Shown here in pieces: positions 32,061 to 40,926 of a DNA stretch of 59,610 nucleotides. The notes under the pieces were generated by a model. The model worked only from the letters and a program-made list of their open reading frames with translations. It ran no database searches and had not been told where the DNA came from. Numbering within the stretch: the stretch's first letter is position 1; each line of letters begins with the position of its first letter. A program made the position numbers and the translations under genes. This DNA is from Nitrospirota bacterium. Its GTDB lineage: Bacteria > Nitrospirota > Thermodesulfovibrionia > Thermodesulfovibrionales > JdFR-86. Location of the stretch: the NCBI GenBank assembly GCA_016207905.1, contig JACQZC010000040.1, forward strand, positions 1 through 59,610, read 5' to 3'.

Positions 32061-32798
32061 ATGGTTATTGCGCTTCTTATGGGTAGGAAAGGAAGCAAAG
32101 GGTTTCCAGGCAAAAACCTATATCCAGTCTTAGGAAGACCCCTTGCCTACTATCCAATGAAGGCAGCCAGAGACTGTCCTGAGATAGATAAGGTTTATCT
32201 TTCAACAGACGATGAGGAGTTGATGAGGCTCGCAAAGGAAAACAATATTGAAATCATTCAGAGACCCCCTGAGCTTACAACTGAGACTGCTTTAGGAGAG
32301 GATGTCTATGTCCATGCCTATGAGACTGCAAAGGAAAGGAATAAAGGGGTTGAGATAGAGCTTATTGTCCTTTTAATGTGTAATGCAGGAACAGTTACCT
32401 CTGCTTCCATCTCAGAGGGGATAAAAGTGCTCAGGGAGCACCCGGAGTATGACTCGGCAGTGAGTGTCTCAAGGTACAATATGTGGAGTCCCCTCAGGGC
32501 AAGAAGGATTGGTGGAGATGGCCTACTTCATCCATTTGTGCCATTTGAGACATTCGGAGACCCAAAGAGCCTTTCATGCGACAGGGATTCTCAGGGAGAT
32601 GTCTGGTTTGCGGACATGGGAGTCTCTATCGTAAGACCGAGATGCCTCGAGAGGCTCGAAGAAGGGCTTCTTCCACAGAAATGGATGGGTCAGAAAATCT
32701 ATCCCCTCAAGCAGTGGGGAGGATTGGATGTTGATTACAAATGGCAAATACCACAGGTTGAGTTTTGGCTTAAAGAACACGGTTTTTCTGAGGTATAG
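32061..32798 (+). CDS. CMP-sugar synthetase-like cytidylyltransferase (NeuA/CMP-Kdo family)
   Basis: Cytidylyltransferase of the NeuA/KdsB superfamily (245 residues), predicted to activate an acidic 3-deoxy-ulosonic sugar with CTP. The N-terminal loop MGRKGSKGFPGKNLYPVLGRPL (7-28) has the conserved R and GKN; YLSTDDEEL and QRPPELTTETA follow. No NeuB- or KdsA-like synthase is in the window, so the sugar identity is open. It lies 13 bp after the radical SAM gene and 3 bp before an SDR gene. Confidence 0.8.
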   Translation: MVIALLMGRKGSKGFPGKNLYPVLGRPLAYYPMKAARDCPEIDKVYLSTDDEELMRLAKENNIEIIQRPPELTTETALGEDVYVHAYETAKERNKGVEIELIVLLMCNAGTVTSASISEGIKVLREHPEYDSAVSVSRYNMWSPLRARRIGGDGLLHPFVPFETFGDPKSLSCDRDSQGDVWFADMGVSIVRPRCLERLEEGLLPQKWMGQKIYPLKQWGGLDVDYKWQIPQVEFWLKEHGFSEV

Positions 32799-32801
32799 AG
32801 A

Positions 32802-33524
32802 ATGAAAACAGTCTTGATCACAGGAGTAGCAGGCGGCATCGGAAGGGAGATAGCCCTCAGGTTTGCAAAAGAAGGCTGGAATATCCTTGGGCATTATTTC
32901 TCCTCTCATGAAAAGGCAGGAGAATTAAAAAAGGCAATAAATCGATATGGTGTGGAATGCACCCTGTTTAAAGCTGACCTTTCATCCGAAGGCGAGATTA
33001 AAAGGCTTCTAAAGAAACTTCAGAGATTTGAAGTTCATAGCCTCATCAACAATGCAGGTGCATATGTAACCCAGAAGCATTTCACTGACCTTACGGTTAA
33101 GGATATAGCAGAGACATTTATGGTTAATGCATTTGCACCCATGATGCTTTCCTTTAAGCTGTTTATGCAGATGAAGAAAAGGCGATTTGGAAGGATTGTA
33201 AATATCAGCTCGATAGCGGCAAAATATGGAGGCTCAAGCGTCTCCGTGCATTATGGCTGTTCCAAACTTGCACTTGAAGGCATGACAAAGACGCTGGCAA
33301 GAGAAGGAGCGGACTATAATATACTCGTAAACACTGTAAGACCTGGTGTGATTGACACCGAATTCCACAAAAAATTTCCAAAGGATATGTCAGAGAGAAT
33401 CAAAATGATACCACTTAAGAGGATGGGCTCTCCAGCAGATATTGCAGAGATGGTCTATTACCTTGGAAGTGACAAAAACAGTTTTATCACAAATGAGGTC
33501 ATAGCAGTGGCAGGAGGGGAATGA
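32802..33524 (+). CDS. Short-chain dehydrogenase/reductase, FabG-like
   Basis: Classical SDR (240 residues), NAD(P)-dependent. The cofactor loop TGVAGGIGRE (6-15), NNAGAYV, and the catalytic Ser-Tyr-Lys triad (NISSIAAKYGG, VHYGCSKLALEGMTK) are complete. The C-terminal VIAVAGGE matches the usual end. It probably makes or reduces a keto group on the acidic sugar activated by the neighbouring cytidylyltransferase, but fatty-acid-type reduction cannot be excluded. It overlaps the FkbM gene by 4 bp. Confidence 0.85.
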   Translation: MKTVLITGVAGGIGREIALRFAKEGWNILGHYFSSHEKAGELKKAINRYGVECTLFKADLSSEGEIKRLLKKLQRFEVHSLINNAGAYVTQKHFTDLTVKDIAETFMVNAFAPMMLSFKLFMQMKKRRFGRIVNISSIAAKYGGSSVSVHYGCSKLALEGMTKTLAREGADYNILVNTVRPGVIDTEFHKKFPKDMSERIKMIPLKRMGSPADIAEMVYYLGSDKNSFITNEVIAVAGGE

Positions 33525-34378
33525 GCATTAAACCTGCAGAATTCCTAAAGAACATTCTCATAAAAGTTGCTACTGCTTGTGCCCGTGCGTTTTGTGCCGT
33601 GCCTATAATTCGGAAATTATATCTGCTGGTATCCGCCAGACACAGACCTGTCACCGCAGTCAAAAATGGCGCACACACATTTCTTTTCTTCACCCCAACC
33701 TTTACTCCCTACTGGAGGGCTATGACTTTATTTACAAAGGAGCCGGAGACCATCAAATGGATTGATGGCTTTAGCCCTGACGATGTCCTCTATGACATCG
33801 GTGCCAATGTTGGAACCTACACCGTATATGCGGCGGTAACAGGAAAAACTAAAGCAGTGCTTGCATTCGAGCCCGAATCGCAGAATTTCGCCCTGCTGAA
33901 TGAAAATGTGTACCTCAACGACTTGCAGGACAAAGTAACATGCATAAATATTGCACTTTCCAATGTCAATAAACTGGACTTTCTGTATCTGTCAGAATTC
34001 ACCCCGGGCATGGCCATACATAGTTTTGGTAAACCCATTAACCATCTCAGAAGACCTACGAAGTCCGCATTTAAGCAGGGAGTAATCTCTTTTACCCTCG
34101 ACAGGTTCATAGAGATGTATAATCCTGAATTCCCCTCTCATATCAAAATAGATGTGGATGGACTGGAAAAGGAAATCATAGAGGGCGCACGGAATACCCT
34201 GAGCGACAGGAGGCTGAAATCCCTATTGGTGGAGATAAATGAAGAGCTGAAAGAGGACCTGAAATTAATAGAGGACTTAAGGGCTCTGGGGTTTGATGTA
34301 AAATATAGGGGGCATGCGCCCATGTTCGATACCGGGCCGTTCTCGAAGGTCTTCAACTATATATTTGTCAGGAAATAG
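33521..34378 (+). CDS. FkbM-family methyltransferase
   Basis: SAM-dependent O-methyltransferase of the FkbM type (285 residues). Motif I VLYDIGANVGTYTVYAAVTG (about 88-107) and motif II VLAFEPESQNFALLNENV are clear, as is the C-terminal PSHIKIDVDGLEKEIIEGA. Such enzymes O-methylate sugars of surface glycans. The ATG overlaps the SDR stop; the next gene starts 2 bp after its stop. The short N-terminal hydrophobic stretch may be membrane associated. Confidence 0.85.
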   Translation: MSIKPAEFLKNILIKVATACARAFCAVPIIRKLYLLVSARHRPVTAVKNGAHTFLFFTPTFTPYWRAMTLFTKEPETIKWIDGFSPDDVLYDIGANVGTYTVYAAVTGKTKAVLAFEPESQNFALLNENVYLNDLQDKVTCINIALSNVNKLDFLYLSEFTPGMAIHSFGKPINHLRRPTKSAFKQGVISFTLDRFIEMYNPEFPSHIKIDVDGLEKEIIEGARNTLSDRRLKSLLVEINEELKEDLKLIEDLRALGFDVKYRGHAPMFDTGPFSKVFNYIFVRK

Positions 34379-34380
34379 GA

Positions 34381-36171
34381 ATGATACTCTTATGCAATGT
34401 ATCAGAAGGAAAAGACATTCTAAATGGTATAAAAAAGCACAGTATAAAGAGATGGCTTTTTCTTTCGAGAGATTATCAGAAACTTATGTTTTACGAGGCA
34501 AGCCTGAAGGCAGAGAGGATTAAGACAGGTAATGTCCTTGCCATGAAGGCAAAGGCACTCAGAAAACCATTCCTCAGCCTGATGGCAGACCTTGGAGAAA
34601 GATATGACTCTACTGAGTGGTGGGCAACTAAGTTAGCCGAAAAAAATACCTTTAATAGCAATCTCTTCCTGAATATATGCTACTTGAGCATGGCAGAAGA
34701 TGCCATTAAGGCAGATGGCAATATCTGCATTATATCCGATAGCTGGGCTGTGCTTGAGACCCTTAAGTCAACTCATACGGACTCTGTGTTACTTAACCAA
34801 AGGATAGCAGTTTTTGACCGACTCAAGCAGACTCTAAAGGGCTATGCATACATTTTTTATTTCCTTATGGCAGGGCTTATAAAGGTTTTACTTTCGGTTT
34901 TATATCTGAGAAAACTCAAGGGAAAAGACCTCGATAAAGGCAAGAAGAAATATCTGATTTTCAGCTGTGTGAACGAAAAAAGCCTTAGCAGTGATGGAAG
35001 ATTCAAAGACAGGTGTTTCGGAAGACTCTCTGACTGGCTCAAAGACAAAGGATATGAGGTCATAACCTTTGCAAAGATACTGGATATAAGAGGAGGCGGG
35101 TTGAGGGCAGTTGGATGGTTCAGGAAGGCATTCAGGTGGTTTAAAGGTGCTCAGGGGAAATTCGTCATTGAGTATAGCTACTACAGGCTCTCTGACTATT
35201 TATTTGCCGTCTGGGTCTATCTAAGGCAGAAACTTATAAGGATAAAAGACATACATTTTCAGGGGCTTAATCTTAGAAGGCTTTTTAAAGAGGCACTGAG
35301 GATGGAGCTTGTTCATGAAAGCATTTTGAATTACAGGCTTGCAAAAAGGCTTAAGGAAAATGGTATAGAGCCTGATATATACATTGATTCCTATGAGAAT
35401 CTTCTTCCTGAAAAGCTCTTCAGGCTCGGCATAAGAAAATACCTGAAGGGCACAAAAATACTGAGCTATCAGCATGCCCCTTTTTTCCCGAACTTTCTCA
35501 ACCTATATTGTGCAGGCAGGGAATATACATATGCTCCTGACAGGCTGGTTACAAGCGGAAAGAAGATGATGCGTATTATTGAAGGTGAGGGGTTTCCAAA
35601 AGAGCGGATTGCCATTGGTCCAGCCTTCATGTATGATTACATGCATTACCTTAAGACTAAAGAGAAAAAGTCAGAAGGAAAACAGATAGCTCTGTTAACG
35701 CCATTTGAGCCAACACTGACAAAGGAGTTACTTTCAAAGGTCTACCATGCACTCAAGGAAATGCCTGACATCAAGCTATCCATAAAGCCTCATCCATTCA
35801 TGAGCAGGGAAAGGATTGTGGAGTTTTTTAGAGAAAGCAACTACCAGATGCCCCCCAATTTCAGTTTTACAGACAGAGAGCTTTATAGCATAATTGAGGA
35901 GGTTGACTGCGGAATACTTATGGCAACATCAGCACTTTTGGAGTTCTGCATCTTAGGCATCCCCTATGTGAATGTGGGAAGCGAGCTTTCCCTTTCTCAT
36001 GACCCCACAGAGTGGTTTGATTTCTATAGAAAACCAGTTTATACTCCTTCTGATATAAAAAAGGATGTAGAAAATCTTCTTTCTTCAGGCAAGGCTGAAG
36101 TGCCTGAGGTCTCGGTAAGCGATATCTTTGAGCCTGTAAGCGAAAGGGCAATGGAGGCATTTCTTATATGA
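34381..36171 (+). CDS. Large surface-carbohydrate biosynthesis protein, GT-B-like
   Basis: A 596-residue protein resembling families annotated only as surface carbohydrate biosynthesis proteins. The N-terminal part (RWLFLSRDYQKLMFYEASLKAE) is followed by one hydrophobic segment (about 155-180). The C-terminal half has GT-B features: IALLTPFEPTLTKEL, LSIKPHPFMSRERIV (about 463-477), and ILMATSALLEFCILGIPYVNVGSE (about 516-540). Probably a glycosyltransferase for the repeat unit, though not proven. It overlaps the next gene by 4 bp. Confidence 0.6.
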   Translation: MILLCNVSEGKDILNGIKKHSIKRWLFLSRDYQKLMFYEASLKAERIKTGNVLAMKAKALRKPFLSLMADLGERYDSTEWWATKLAEKNTFNSNLFLNICYLSMAEDAIKADGNICIISDSWAVLETLKSTHTDSVLLNQRIAVFDRLKQTLKGYAYIFYFLMAGLIKVLLSVLYLRKLKGKDLDKGKKKYLIFSCVNEKSLSSDGRFKDRCFGRLSDWLKDKGYEVITFAKILDIRGGGLRAVGWFRKAFRWFKGAQGKFVIEYSYYRLSDYLFAVWVYLRQKLIRIKDIHFQGLNLRRLFKEALRMELVHESILNYRLAKRLKENGIEPDIYIDSYENLLPEKLFRLGIRKYLKGTKILSYQHAPFFPNFLNLYCAGREYTYAPDRLVTSGKKMMRIIEGEGFPKERIAIGPAFMYDYMHYLKTKEKKSEGKQIALLTPFEPTLTKELLSKVYHALKEMPDIKLSIKPHPFMSRERIVEFFRESNYQMPPNFSFTDRELYSIIEEVDCGILMATSALLEFCILGIPYVNVGSELSLSHDPTEWFDFYRKPVYTPSDIKKDVENLLSSGKAEVPEVSVSDIFEPVSERAMEAFLI

Positions 36172-37064
36172 TAATTTTAATTACAACCTCTACATTTGGA
36201 GAGTTTGATGGTGTCCCCCTGAAAAAACTTAAGGATGCGGGCTTATCCGTAAAAACCAATCCCCACGGAAGAAAGCTCACCTCCGATGAGGTGGCTGAGC
36301 TTGCAAAGGATGCTGTTGGCATCATAGCAGGCACAGAGCCTCTCGATAGAGGGGTGCTTGAAAAATTGCCTTTACTAAAGGTCATCTCCAGATGCGGAAC
36401 AGGGCTTGATAATGTTGACATGGAAACTGCAAAAAGGCTGGGCATAAAGGTCTTTAACTCGCCTGATGCACCAACACTCGCAGTGGCTGAGCTTACAGTG
36501 GGGCTGATTATTAATCTCCTAAGAAAAATAAATCGCATGGACTCTGACCTTAAGGCAGGGAAATGGCAGAAAAAGATGGGCAATCTCCTAAAGGGCAAAA
36601 ATATTGGCATTATAGGCTTTGGAAGAATCGGCAGAAAGGTTTCTGAGCTCCTTAAGCCTTTTTCTGTGGAGGTCGCCTACACAGACCCTGCAGTTTCTGC
36701 TAAAGACATAAAAAGGCTATCCCTTAAGGATTTACTTGTGTGGGCTGATATTGTAACAATTCATATATCTCAAAAAGAGACGATACTTGTAGATAAGGAG
36801 CTGAGATTAATGAGAAAAGGCTCATGGCTCATAAATATCTCAAGGGGAGGGGTGGTGGATGAAGAGGCCCTTTATGAGCTTCTTAAGGAAGGACATCTTG
36901 CTGGTGCGGCATTGGATGTCTTTGAAAAAGAGCCGTATGATGGCAAACTCAAAGGGCTTGAAAATGTTATACTTACACCACATATAGGCTCTTATGCTCT
37001 TGAGGCAAGGACCCGGATGGAAAAAGAGGCAGTGGATAACCTTTTGAAAGGATTGATGGGATGA
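36168..37064 (+). CDS. D-2-hydroxyacid dehydrogenase (phosphoglycerate dehydrogenase-like)
   Basis: NAD-dependent D-isomer 2-hydroxyacid dehydrogenase (298 residues). The NAD loop GKNIGIIGFGRIGRKVSELL (about 143-162) and the catalytic Arg-Glu-His set (INISRGGVVDEEAL, DVFEKEPYD, LTPHIGSYALEAR) are present. It lacks the C-terminal ACT domain of SerA, so it is not the usual serine-pathway enzyme. In the operon it may oxidise an acidic sugar or hydroxy acid. The start overlaps the previous stop and the next ATG overlaps its own stop. Confidence 0.85.
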   Translation: MIILITTSTFGEFDGVPLKKLKDAGLSVKTNPHGRKLTSDEVAELAKDAVGIIAGTEPLDRGVLEKLPLLKVISRCGTGLDNVDMETAKRLGIKVFNSPDAPTLAVAELTVGLIINLLRKINRMDSDLKAGKWQKKMGNLLKGKNIGIIGFGRIGRKVSELLKPFSVEVAYTDPAVSAKDIKRLSLKDLLVWADIVTIHISQKETILVDKELRLMRKGSWLINISRGGVVDEEALYELLKEGHLAGAALDVFEKEPYDGKLKGLENVILTPHIGSYALEARTRMEKEAVDNLLKGLMG

Positions 37065-37978
37065 AGGCAGTGGTTTTTGGAGGCAGTGGGTTTTTAGGCA
37101 GTCATGTGGCTGATGCCCTTACGGATAAAGGTCATGAAGTTACAGTATTTGACCTCAAGCCATCTCCGTATATCAGTGCGTCTCAGAGGATGGTTGTTGG
37201 AGACATAATGGATGAGGCTTCAGTTTCAGAGTCTCTTTCTGGTGCAGATGTGGTTTATAACTTTGCAGGGCTTGCAGACATAGAGGAGGCAAAAGTAAAG
37301 CCCCTTGAAACCATAAGGTTCAATGTCTTAGGAAACACAGTGCTTCTTGAGTGCTCAAGAAAGGCAGGCGTAAAGAGGTTTGTTTATGCAAGCACACTTT
37401 ATGTATATAGCAAAACAGGCTCGTTTTATCGCTCAAGCAAACAGGCATCAGAGCTTATAATAGAAAACTACTACGAGACATTTGGGCTTCCCTATACAAT
37501 TCTGAGATACGGCTCTCTTTATGGCCCAAGAAGCGATGAAAGAAACTGGATATACAGGTCGCTCAAGCAAGCCCTTACAGAAGGCAAAATAGTAAGGCAT
37601 GGAGATGGAGAAGAGATAAGGGAATACATACATGTAAAGGATGCCGCAGTGGCAAGCGTGGATATACTCTCCAATGAGTTCCTAAACCAGACAGTCATAA
37701 TCACAGGCTACCAGCAGATAAAGATTAAAGAGCTTATGCTCATGATAAAAGAGATGCTTGAAAATAAAATCTCTTTAGAGTTCCTTCCTCCTTCAGAGAC
37801 TTATCATTACGAGATTACACCATATACATTTGCACCGAGGGTGGGGAAAAGGCTTGTAAGTAAAAGCTACCATGACCTTGGACAGGGAATCATGGAATGC
37901 CTTTATGACATTTATAAAAAGGTTCACCATTACCCTACACTAAATGGTCTTGTCATCAAGGATGAAAAGGCTCGTTAG
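37061..37978 (+). CDS. NAD-dependent epimerase/dehydratase
   Basis: Extended SDR (305 residues) acting on a nucleotide sugar. The cofactor loop FGGSGFLGSHVADAL (4-18), VVYNFAGLADIEEAKV, and the catalytic ASTLYVYSKTGSFYRSSKQASE (Ser, Tyr and Lys of YRSSK, about 108-129) are seen, then LRYGSLYGPRS. No strong clue to the substrate. It overlaps its upstream neighbour by 4 bp and the cyclase downstream by about 17 bp. Confidence 0.83.
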   Translation: MKAVVFGGSGFLGSHVADALTDKGHEVTVFDLKPSPYISASQRMVVGDIMDEASVSESLSGADVVYNFAGLADIEEAKVKPLETIRFNVLGNTVLLECSRKAGVKRFVYASTLYVYSKTGSFYRSSKQASELIIENYYETFGLPYTILRYGSLYGPRSDERNWIYRSLKQALTEGKIVRHGDGEEIREYIHVKDAAVASVDILSNEFLNQTVIITGYQQIKIKELMLMIKEMLENKISLEFLPPSETYHYEITPYTFAPRVGKRLVSKSYHDLGQGIMECLYDIYKKVHHYPTLNGLVIKDEKAR

Positions 37979-38621
37979 AGTCTCCTATAACATAGATGAG
38001 GGCACACCCCTTTATCCCAAGACAGAGCCTATAATAATAAAACAGGCAAAGAGCATCCTGAGAGGGGATTCTTGTAATACATATGTCATTTCTTTATCAA
38101 ACCACACAGGAACACACATAGATTTCCCGAATCATTTTCATAACTCGGGCAGAAAGGTAGCTGACTACACTGTAGAAGAATTAATCTTTAAAAAACCTCT
38201 TGTTCTTGATTGTCCAAAAGGACAGGACGAACCAATCAGGACTTCTGACCTTAAAGGCAGGGTAAAGAAAACCACTGATTTGCTTCTTATAAGGACAGGG
38301 TTTTTCAAGCTGAGAGGCAGAAAGGTCTATATATCCAGAAACCCATATATCCTTCCTGAGACAGCCAAATGGCTAAAGACATCTTGTCCCCGACTTAGGG
38401 CAATAGGCATAGACTGCATATCAGTGGCATCCCCGCTTCATCGGCAAGAAGGCAGAAATACCCACAGGGCTCTGCTTGGAGGCAAAAACCCAATACTTAT
38501 TATAGAGGATGTTGATCTTTCTATGAGGCTAAAAGGTTTAAAAGAGGTCATTGCAGTGCCTCTGTACATGGAAGGCATTGACAGTTCTCCATGTACCTTG
38601 ATAGGAGTTATAGATGCTTAA
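37962..38621 (+). CDS. Cyclase-family (kynurenine formamidase-like) hydrolase
   Basis: Metal-dependent hydrolase of the cyclase superfamily. The metal motif HTGTHIDFPNHFH (about 46-58 from this start) is intact, and GIDCISVASPLH corresponds to the second conserved block. Members hydrolyse formylkynurenine, isatin and similar amides or lactones; in a polysaccharide operon a lactone or N-acyl group of a sugar acid is a plausible target. The start is uncertain: I prefer ATG 37962 (MKRLVRVSYN), which aligns with the family start; ATG 37944 is the alternative. It overlaps the HAD gene by 8 bp. Confidence 0.75.
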   Translation: MKRLVRVSYNIDEGTPLYPKTEPIIIKQAKSILRGDSCNTYVISLSNHTGTHIDFPNHFHNSGRKVADYTVEELIFKKPLVLDCPKGQDEPIRTSDLKGRVKKTTDLLLIRTGFFKLRGRKVYISRNPYILPETAKWLKTSCPRLRAIGIDCISVASPLHRQEGRNTHRALLGGKNPILIIEDVDLSMRLKGLKEVIAVPLYMEGIDSSPCTLIGVIDA

Positions 38622-39255
38622 GGCAGTAATTTTTGATTTTGACGGAGTCCTTGCAGAATCAGTGAATATAAAGACAGAGGCATTCAGAAGGCTCTTTGAA
38701 AAAGAAGGGGCAGAGACTGTAAATAAAATAGTTGCATACCATCTTGAGCATGGAGGGGTATCGAGATTCGAGAAATTCAGATACATATACAAAGAGATTC
38801 TCAGGCGTCTTCTGCCAGAGGAGGAGTTCGAAAGGCTCTGCAAAAGATTCAAGGAGCTTGTTCTTGAAGGCGTTATGACTGCTCCAGAGGTTGATGGTGC
38901 ATCAGAATGCCTGAAGAGGCTTCATGGAAAGGTTAAGCTCTTCATAGTGTCAGGCACACCTGAGGAGGAGATGAGGCTTATAGCGAAGGTGAGAAACATA
39001 GAGCATTTTTTTGATGGCATATACGGCTCTCCAGAGACAAAAACAGAGCTTGTAAGAAAAGTCCTTAGCACCTATAATCTCAAGGCAGATGAGGTCGTTT
39101 TCATAGGAGATGCGATGACGGATTACGATGCCGCAAAGGAGACAGGAACAGGCTTTATTGCCCGCGCCATTTCAGAGACCGAAGGGCTCTGGAGGGGGTT
39201 AAATGTAAGGAGGGTTAAGAGTATCTCTGACTGTGTGATGGAGCTTGGGCTTTGA
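38614..39255 (+). CDS. HAD-superfamily phosphatase
   Basis: Haloacid-dehalogenase-type phosphatase of the beta-phosphoglucomutase/phosphoglycolate group (213 residues). Motif I VIFDFDGVLAES (5-16), motif II FIVSGTPEEE (about 109-118), motif III Lys region, and motif IV VVFIGDAMTDYDAAKETG (about 161-178) are all present, with a helical cap in between. Likely dephosphorylates a sugar phosphate of the pathway. It is the last gene of the tightly overlapping plus-strand block; the next gene starts after about 100 bp. Confidence 0.83.
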   Translation: MLKAVIFDFDGVLAESVNIKTEAFRRLFEKEGAETVNKIVAYHLEHGGVSRFEKFRYIYKEILRRLLPEEEFERLCKRFKELVLEGVMTAPEVDGASECLKRLHGKVKLFIVSGTPEEEMRLIAKVRNIEHFFDGIYGSPETKTELVRKVLSTYNLKADEVVFIGDAMTDYDAAKETGTGFIARAISETEGLWRGLNVRRVKSISDCVMELGL

Positions 39256-39339
39256 ACTATGAATACGAGGAGTAGCGCTAAAGTCTATCGGCAGATTTGG
39301 GACGCAATGCGATTATGGATTGCATTCCATGTTTTATTT

Positions 39340-39345
39340 TATAAT
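39340..39345 (+). promoter_or_regulatory. -10 element of the fourth B12-radical SAM gene, leaderless arrangement
   Basis: Consensus TATAAT ends 6 nt before ATG 39352; no Shine-Dalgarno sequence and no clear -35. It starts a new transcription unit here. Confidence 0.5.
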
Positions 39346-39351
39346 AGAAAT

Positions 39352-40923
39352 ATGAAGAGAGAGCTTGTTGTTCTTATAAATCCGGGCCACGACGAAGATG
39401 TAGACCCTGAGATTGCGCGCTCAATGGGCGCAAGGCAGAGGACTGTCTCGAGGGAAGACCCACCTGTATCCATATTGAACCTTGGGGCTTACATCAGAGA
39501 CAAGGGCTATGATGTCCGCATCCTCGACACCCATGTCGAGCCTGACTACAAGCGGATATTGAAAGACCTAATAAAGGAAAAACCTCTCGCAATTGGACTC
39601 TCCGTGATACTCGGAAAGTTCACTAAAAACGCCATCGCGATTACAATGATGATAAATGAGACAGCCCCGGAAATCCCTGTCGTATGGGGAGGCAAGCTCG
39701 TCCATCTAGCCGCCGAGCTTATACTTGAGGAACTGCCAGTTGATTATGTAATAATCGGGGAGGGGGAGCTTTCGTTCTTCACCCTATTAGATGCCCTGAG
39801 GAAGGGGCAAAAACCGAAGGACATACCCGGCTTCGGATACAAGGAGGCCGGCAAGCAAGTGATAAACAGGAACTTCGTCTATGCCGAAGACCTCGATTCC
39901 ATATACACGAGCGAGGACTTTGGCTGGGACCTCATCAAAGACAGGGTGAATTACCGCCAAGTGCCGTATTTCATCAACCTCTATACAAGCAGGGGATGCA
40001 AGTACAACTGCTCCTTCTGCTACCTCAAGGACATAAAGCAGGTCAAGGCCGTCCTCCGTTACAGGCGGAGGTCACCCGAAAATGTAATAAAGGAGATTGA
40101 ATACCTGAACAGGAATTTTGGGATAAATGTATTTACATTTGGGGACGATGATTTCCTCTACGACCTCAAAAAAGTAGCTCCTGTCCTTGAGCACATCAAG
40201 CAAAAGGGCTATTACATAGAGCATATCTGGACGAATATCAATAACCTCAAGCCAGAGACCATCGAGTTACTCAAGGGTATATGCCAGACGGTCTGCTATT
40301 CCATCGAGACGGTTTCGCCGAGACTGCAGAAAATATTGAGAAAAGTGATACCTGCCGAGAGGGTTATCGAGACAAACAGACTACTGAGAAAGTCGGGCAT
40401 TAACACTGTGCACAACTTCATGTTTGGCGTGCCCACAGAGAGGGACGAGGAAACGAAGCTCAATATAGACCTTATGAAAAGGCTCAAGGAAATAAACCCC
40501 TTCGTGAGGGCCAACTGCTACATACTGAGCCCAATCCCAGGGACGCCCATATTCAGCTATGCAGAGAAGCTTGCCGACAAGCCCATCCAATGGTCTCTCG
40601 ATGACCTTGCGAAGTTCCATTTCAGGTACATGAAAGAGAGCGCGGCAAAGTTTCGCCCCTATCTCACACTGGAGGACAACATATTCTATGAAAGGGCGAC
40701 TGTGCTTGCCAACGAGCTTTTCACAGAGCTGAATGTCCCTGCCGTGGCCAAGCAAATTGCGGAGATAGAAGGCTCAAGGAGGCTGAAGTTCATCTTCGGG
40801 GACATTAGTGGAATCCCTTATCCGATAATAAATGACAAGGTTATGGACAGGAAATACATCCTCGATAAGGTACTCAGGGCAAAGGACGAAGGGCGGCAGA
40901 TGCCTATGATAGAGCCCTTTTAA
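39352..40923 (+). CDS. B12-binding radical SAM protein
   Basis: Fourth cobalamin-binding radical SAM enzyme (523 residues from this start). The B12 domain has LVVLINPGHDEDVDPE, ILNLGAYIRDKGYDVRILDTH, VVWGGKLVHLAAELIL and VIIGEGELSFFTLLDAL; the cluster motif CKYNCSFC is near residue 215 in SRGCKYNCSFCYLKD. Then FTFGDDDFLYDL, YSIETVSPRLQKILRKV and FMFGVPTERDE follow. I chose ATG 39352 because the protein family begins there and a TATAAT box lies just upstream; the same frame is open to an ATG at 39259. Base composition is richer in G and C than that of nearby genes, which hints at separate origin with the aminotransferase. Confidence 0.83.
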   Translation: MKRELVVLINPGHDEDVDPEIARSMGARQRTVSREDPPVSILNLGAYIRDKGYDVRILDTHVEPDYKRILKDLIKEKPLAIGLSVILGKFTKNAIAITMMINETAPEIPVVWGGKLVHLAAELILEELPVDYVIIGEGELSFFTLLDALRKGQKPKDIPGFGYKEAGKQVINRNFVYAEDLDSIYTSEDFGWDLIKDRVNYRQVPYFINLYTSRGCKYNCSFCYLKDIKQVKAVLRYRRRSPENVIKEIEYLNRNFGINVFTFGDDDFLYDLKKVAPVLEHIKQKGYYIEHIWTNINNLKPETIELLKGICQTVCYSIETVSPRLQKILRKVIPAERVIETNRLLRKSGINTVHNFMFGVPTERDEETKLNIDLMKRLKEINPFVRANCYILSPIPGTPIFSYAEKLADKPIQWSLDDLAKFHFRYMKESAAKFRPYLTLEDNIFYERATVLANELFTELNVPAVAKQIAEIEGSRRLKFIFGDISGIPYPIINDKVMDRKYILDKVLRAKDEGRQMPMIEPF

Positions 40924-40926
40924 GAG

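Noticed and set aside
39259-39351. Upstream extension of the fourth radical SAM gene
   Set aside because: The extra 31 residues are not like the family, and a TATAAT box inside this stretch places the transcript start next to ATG 39352.
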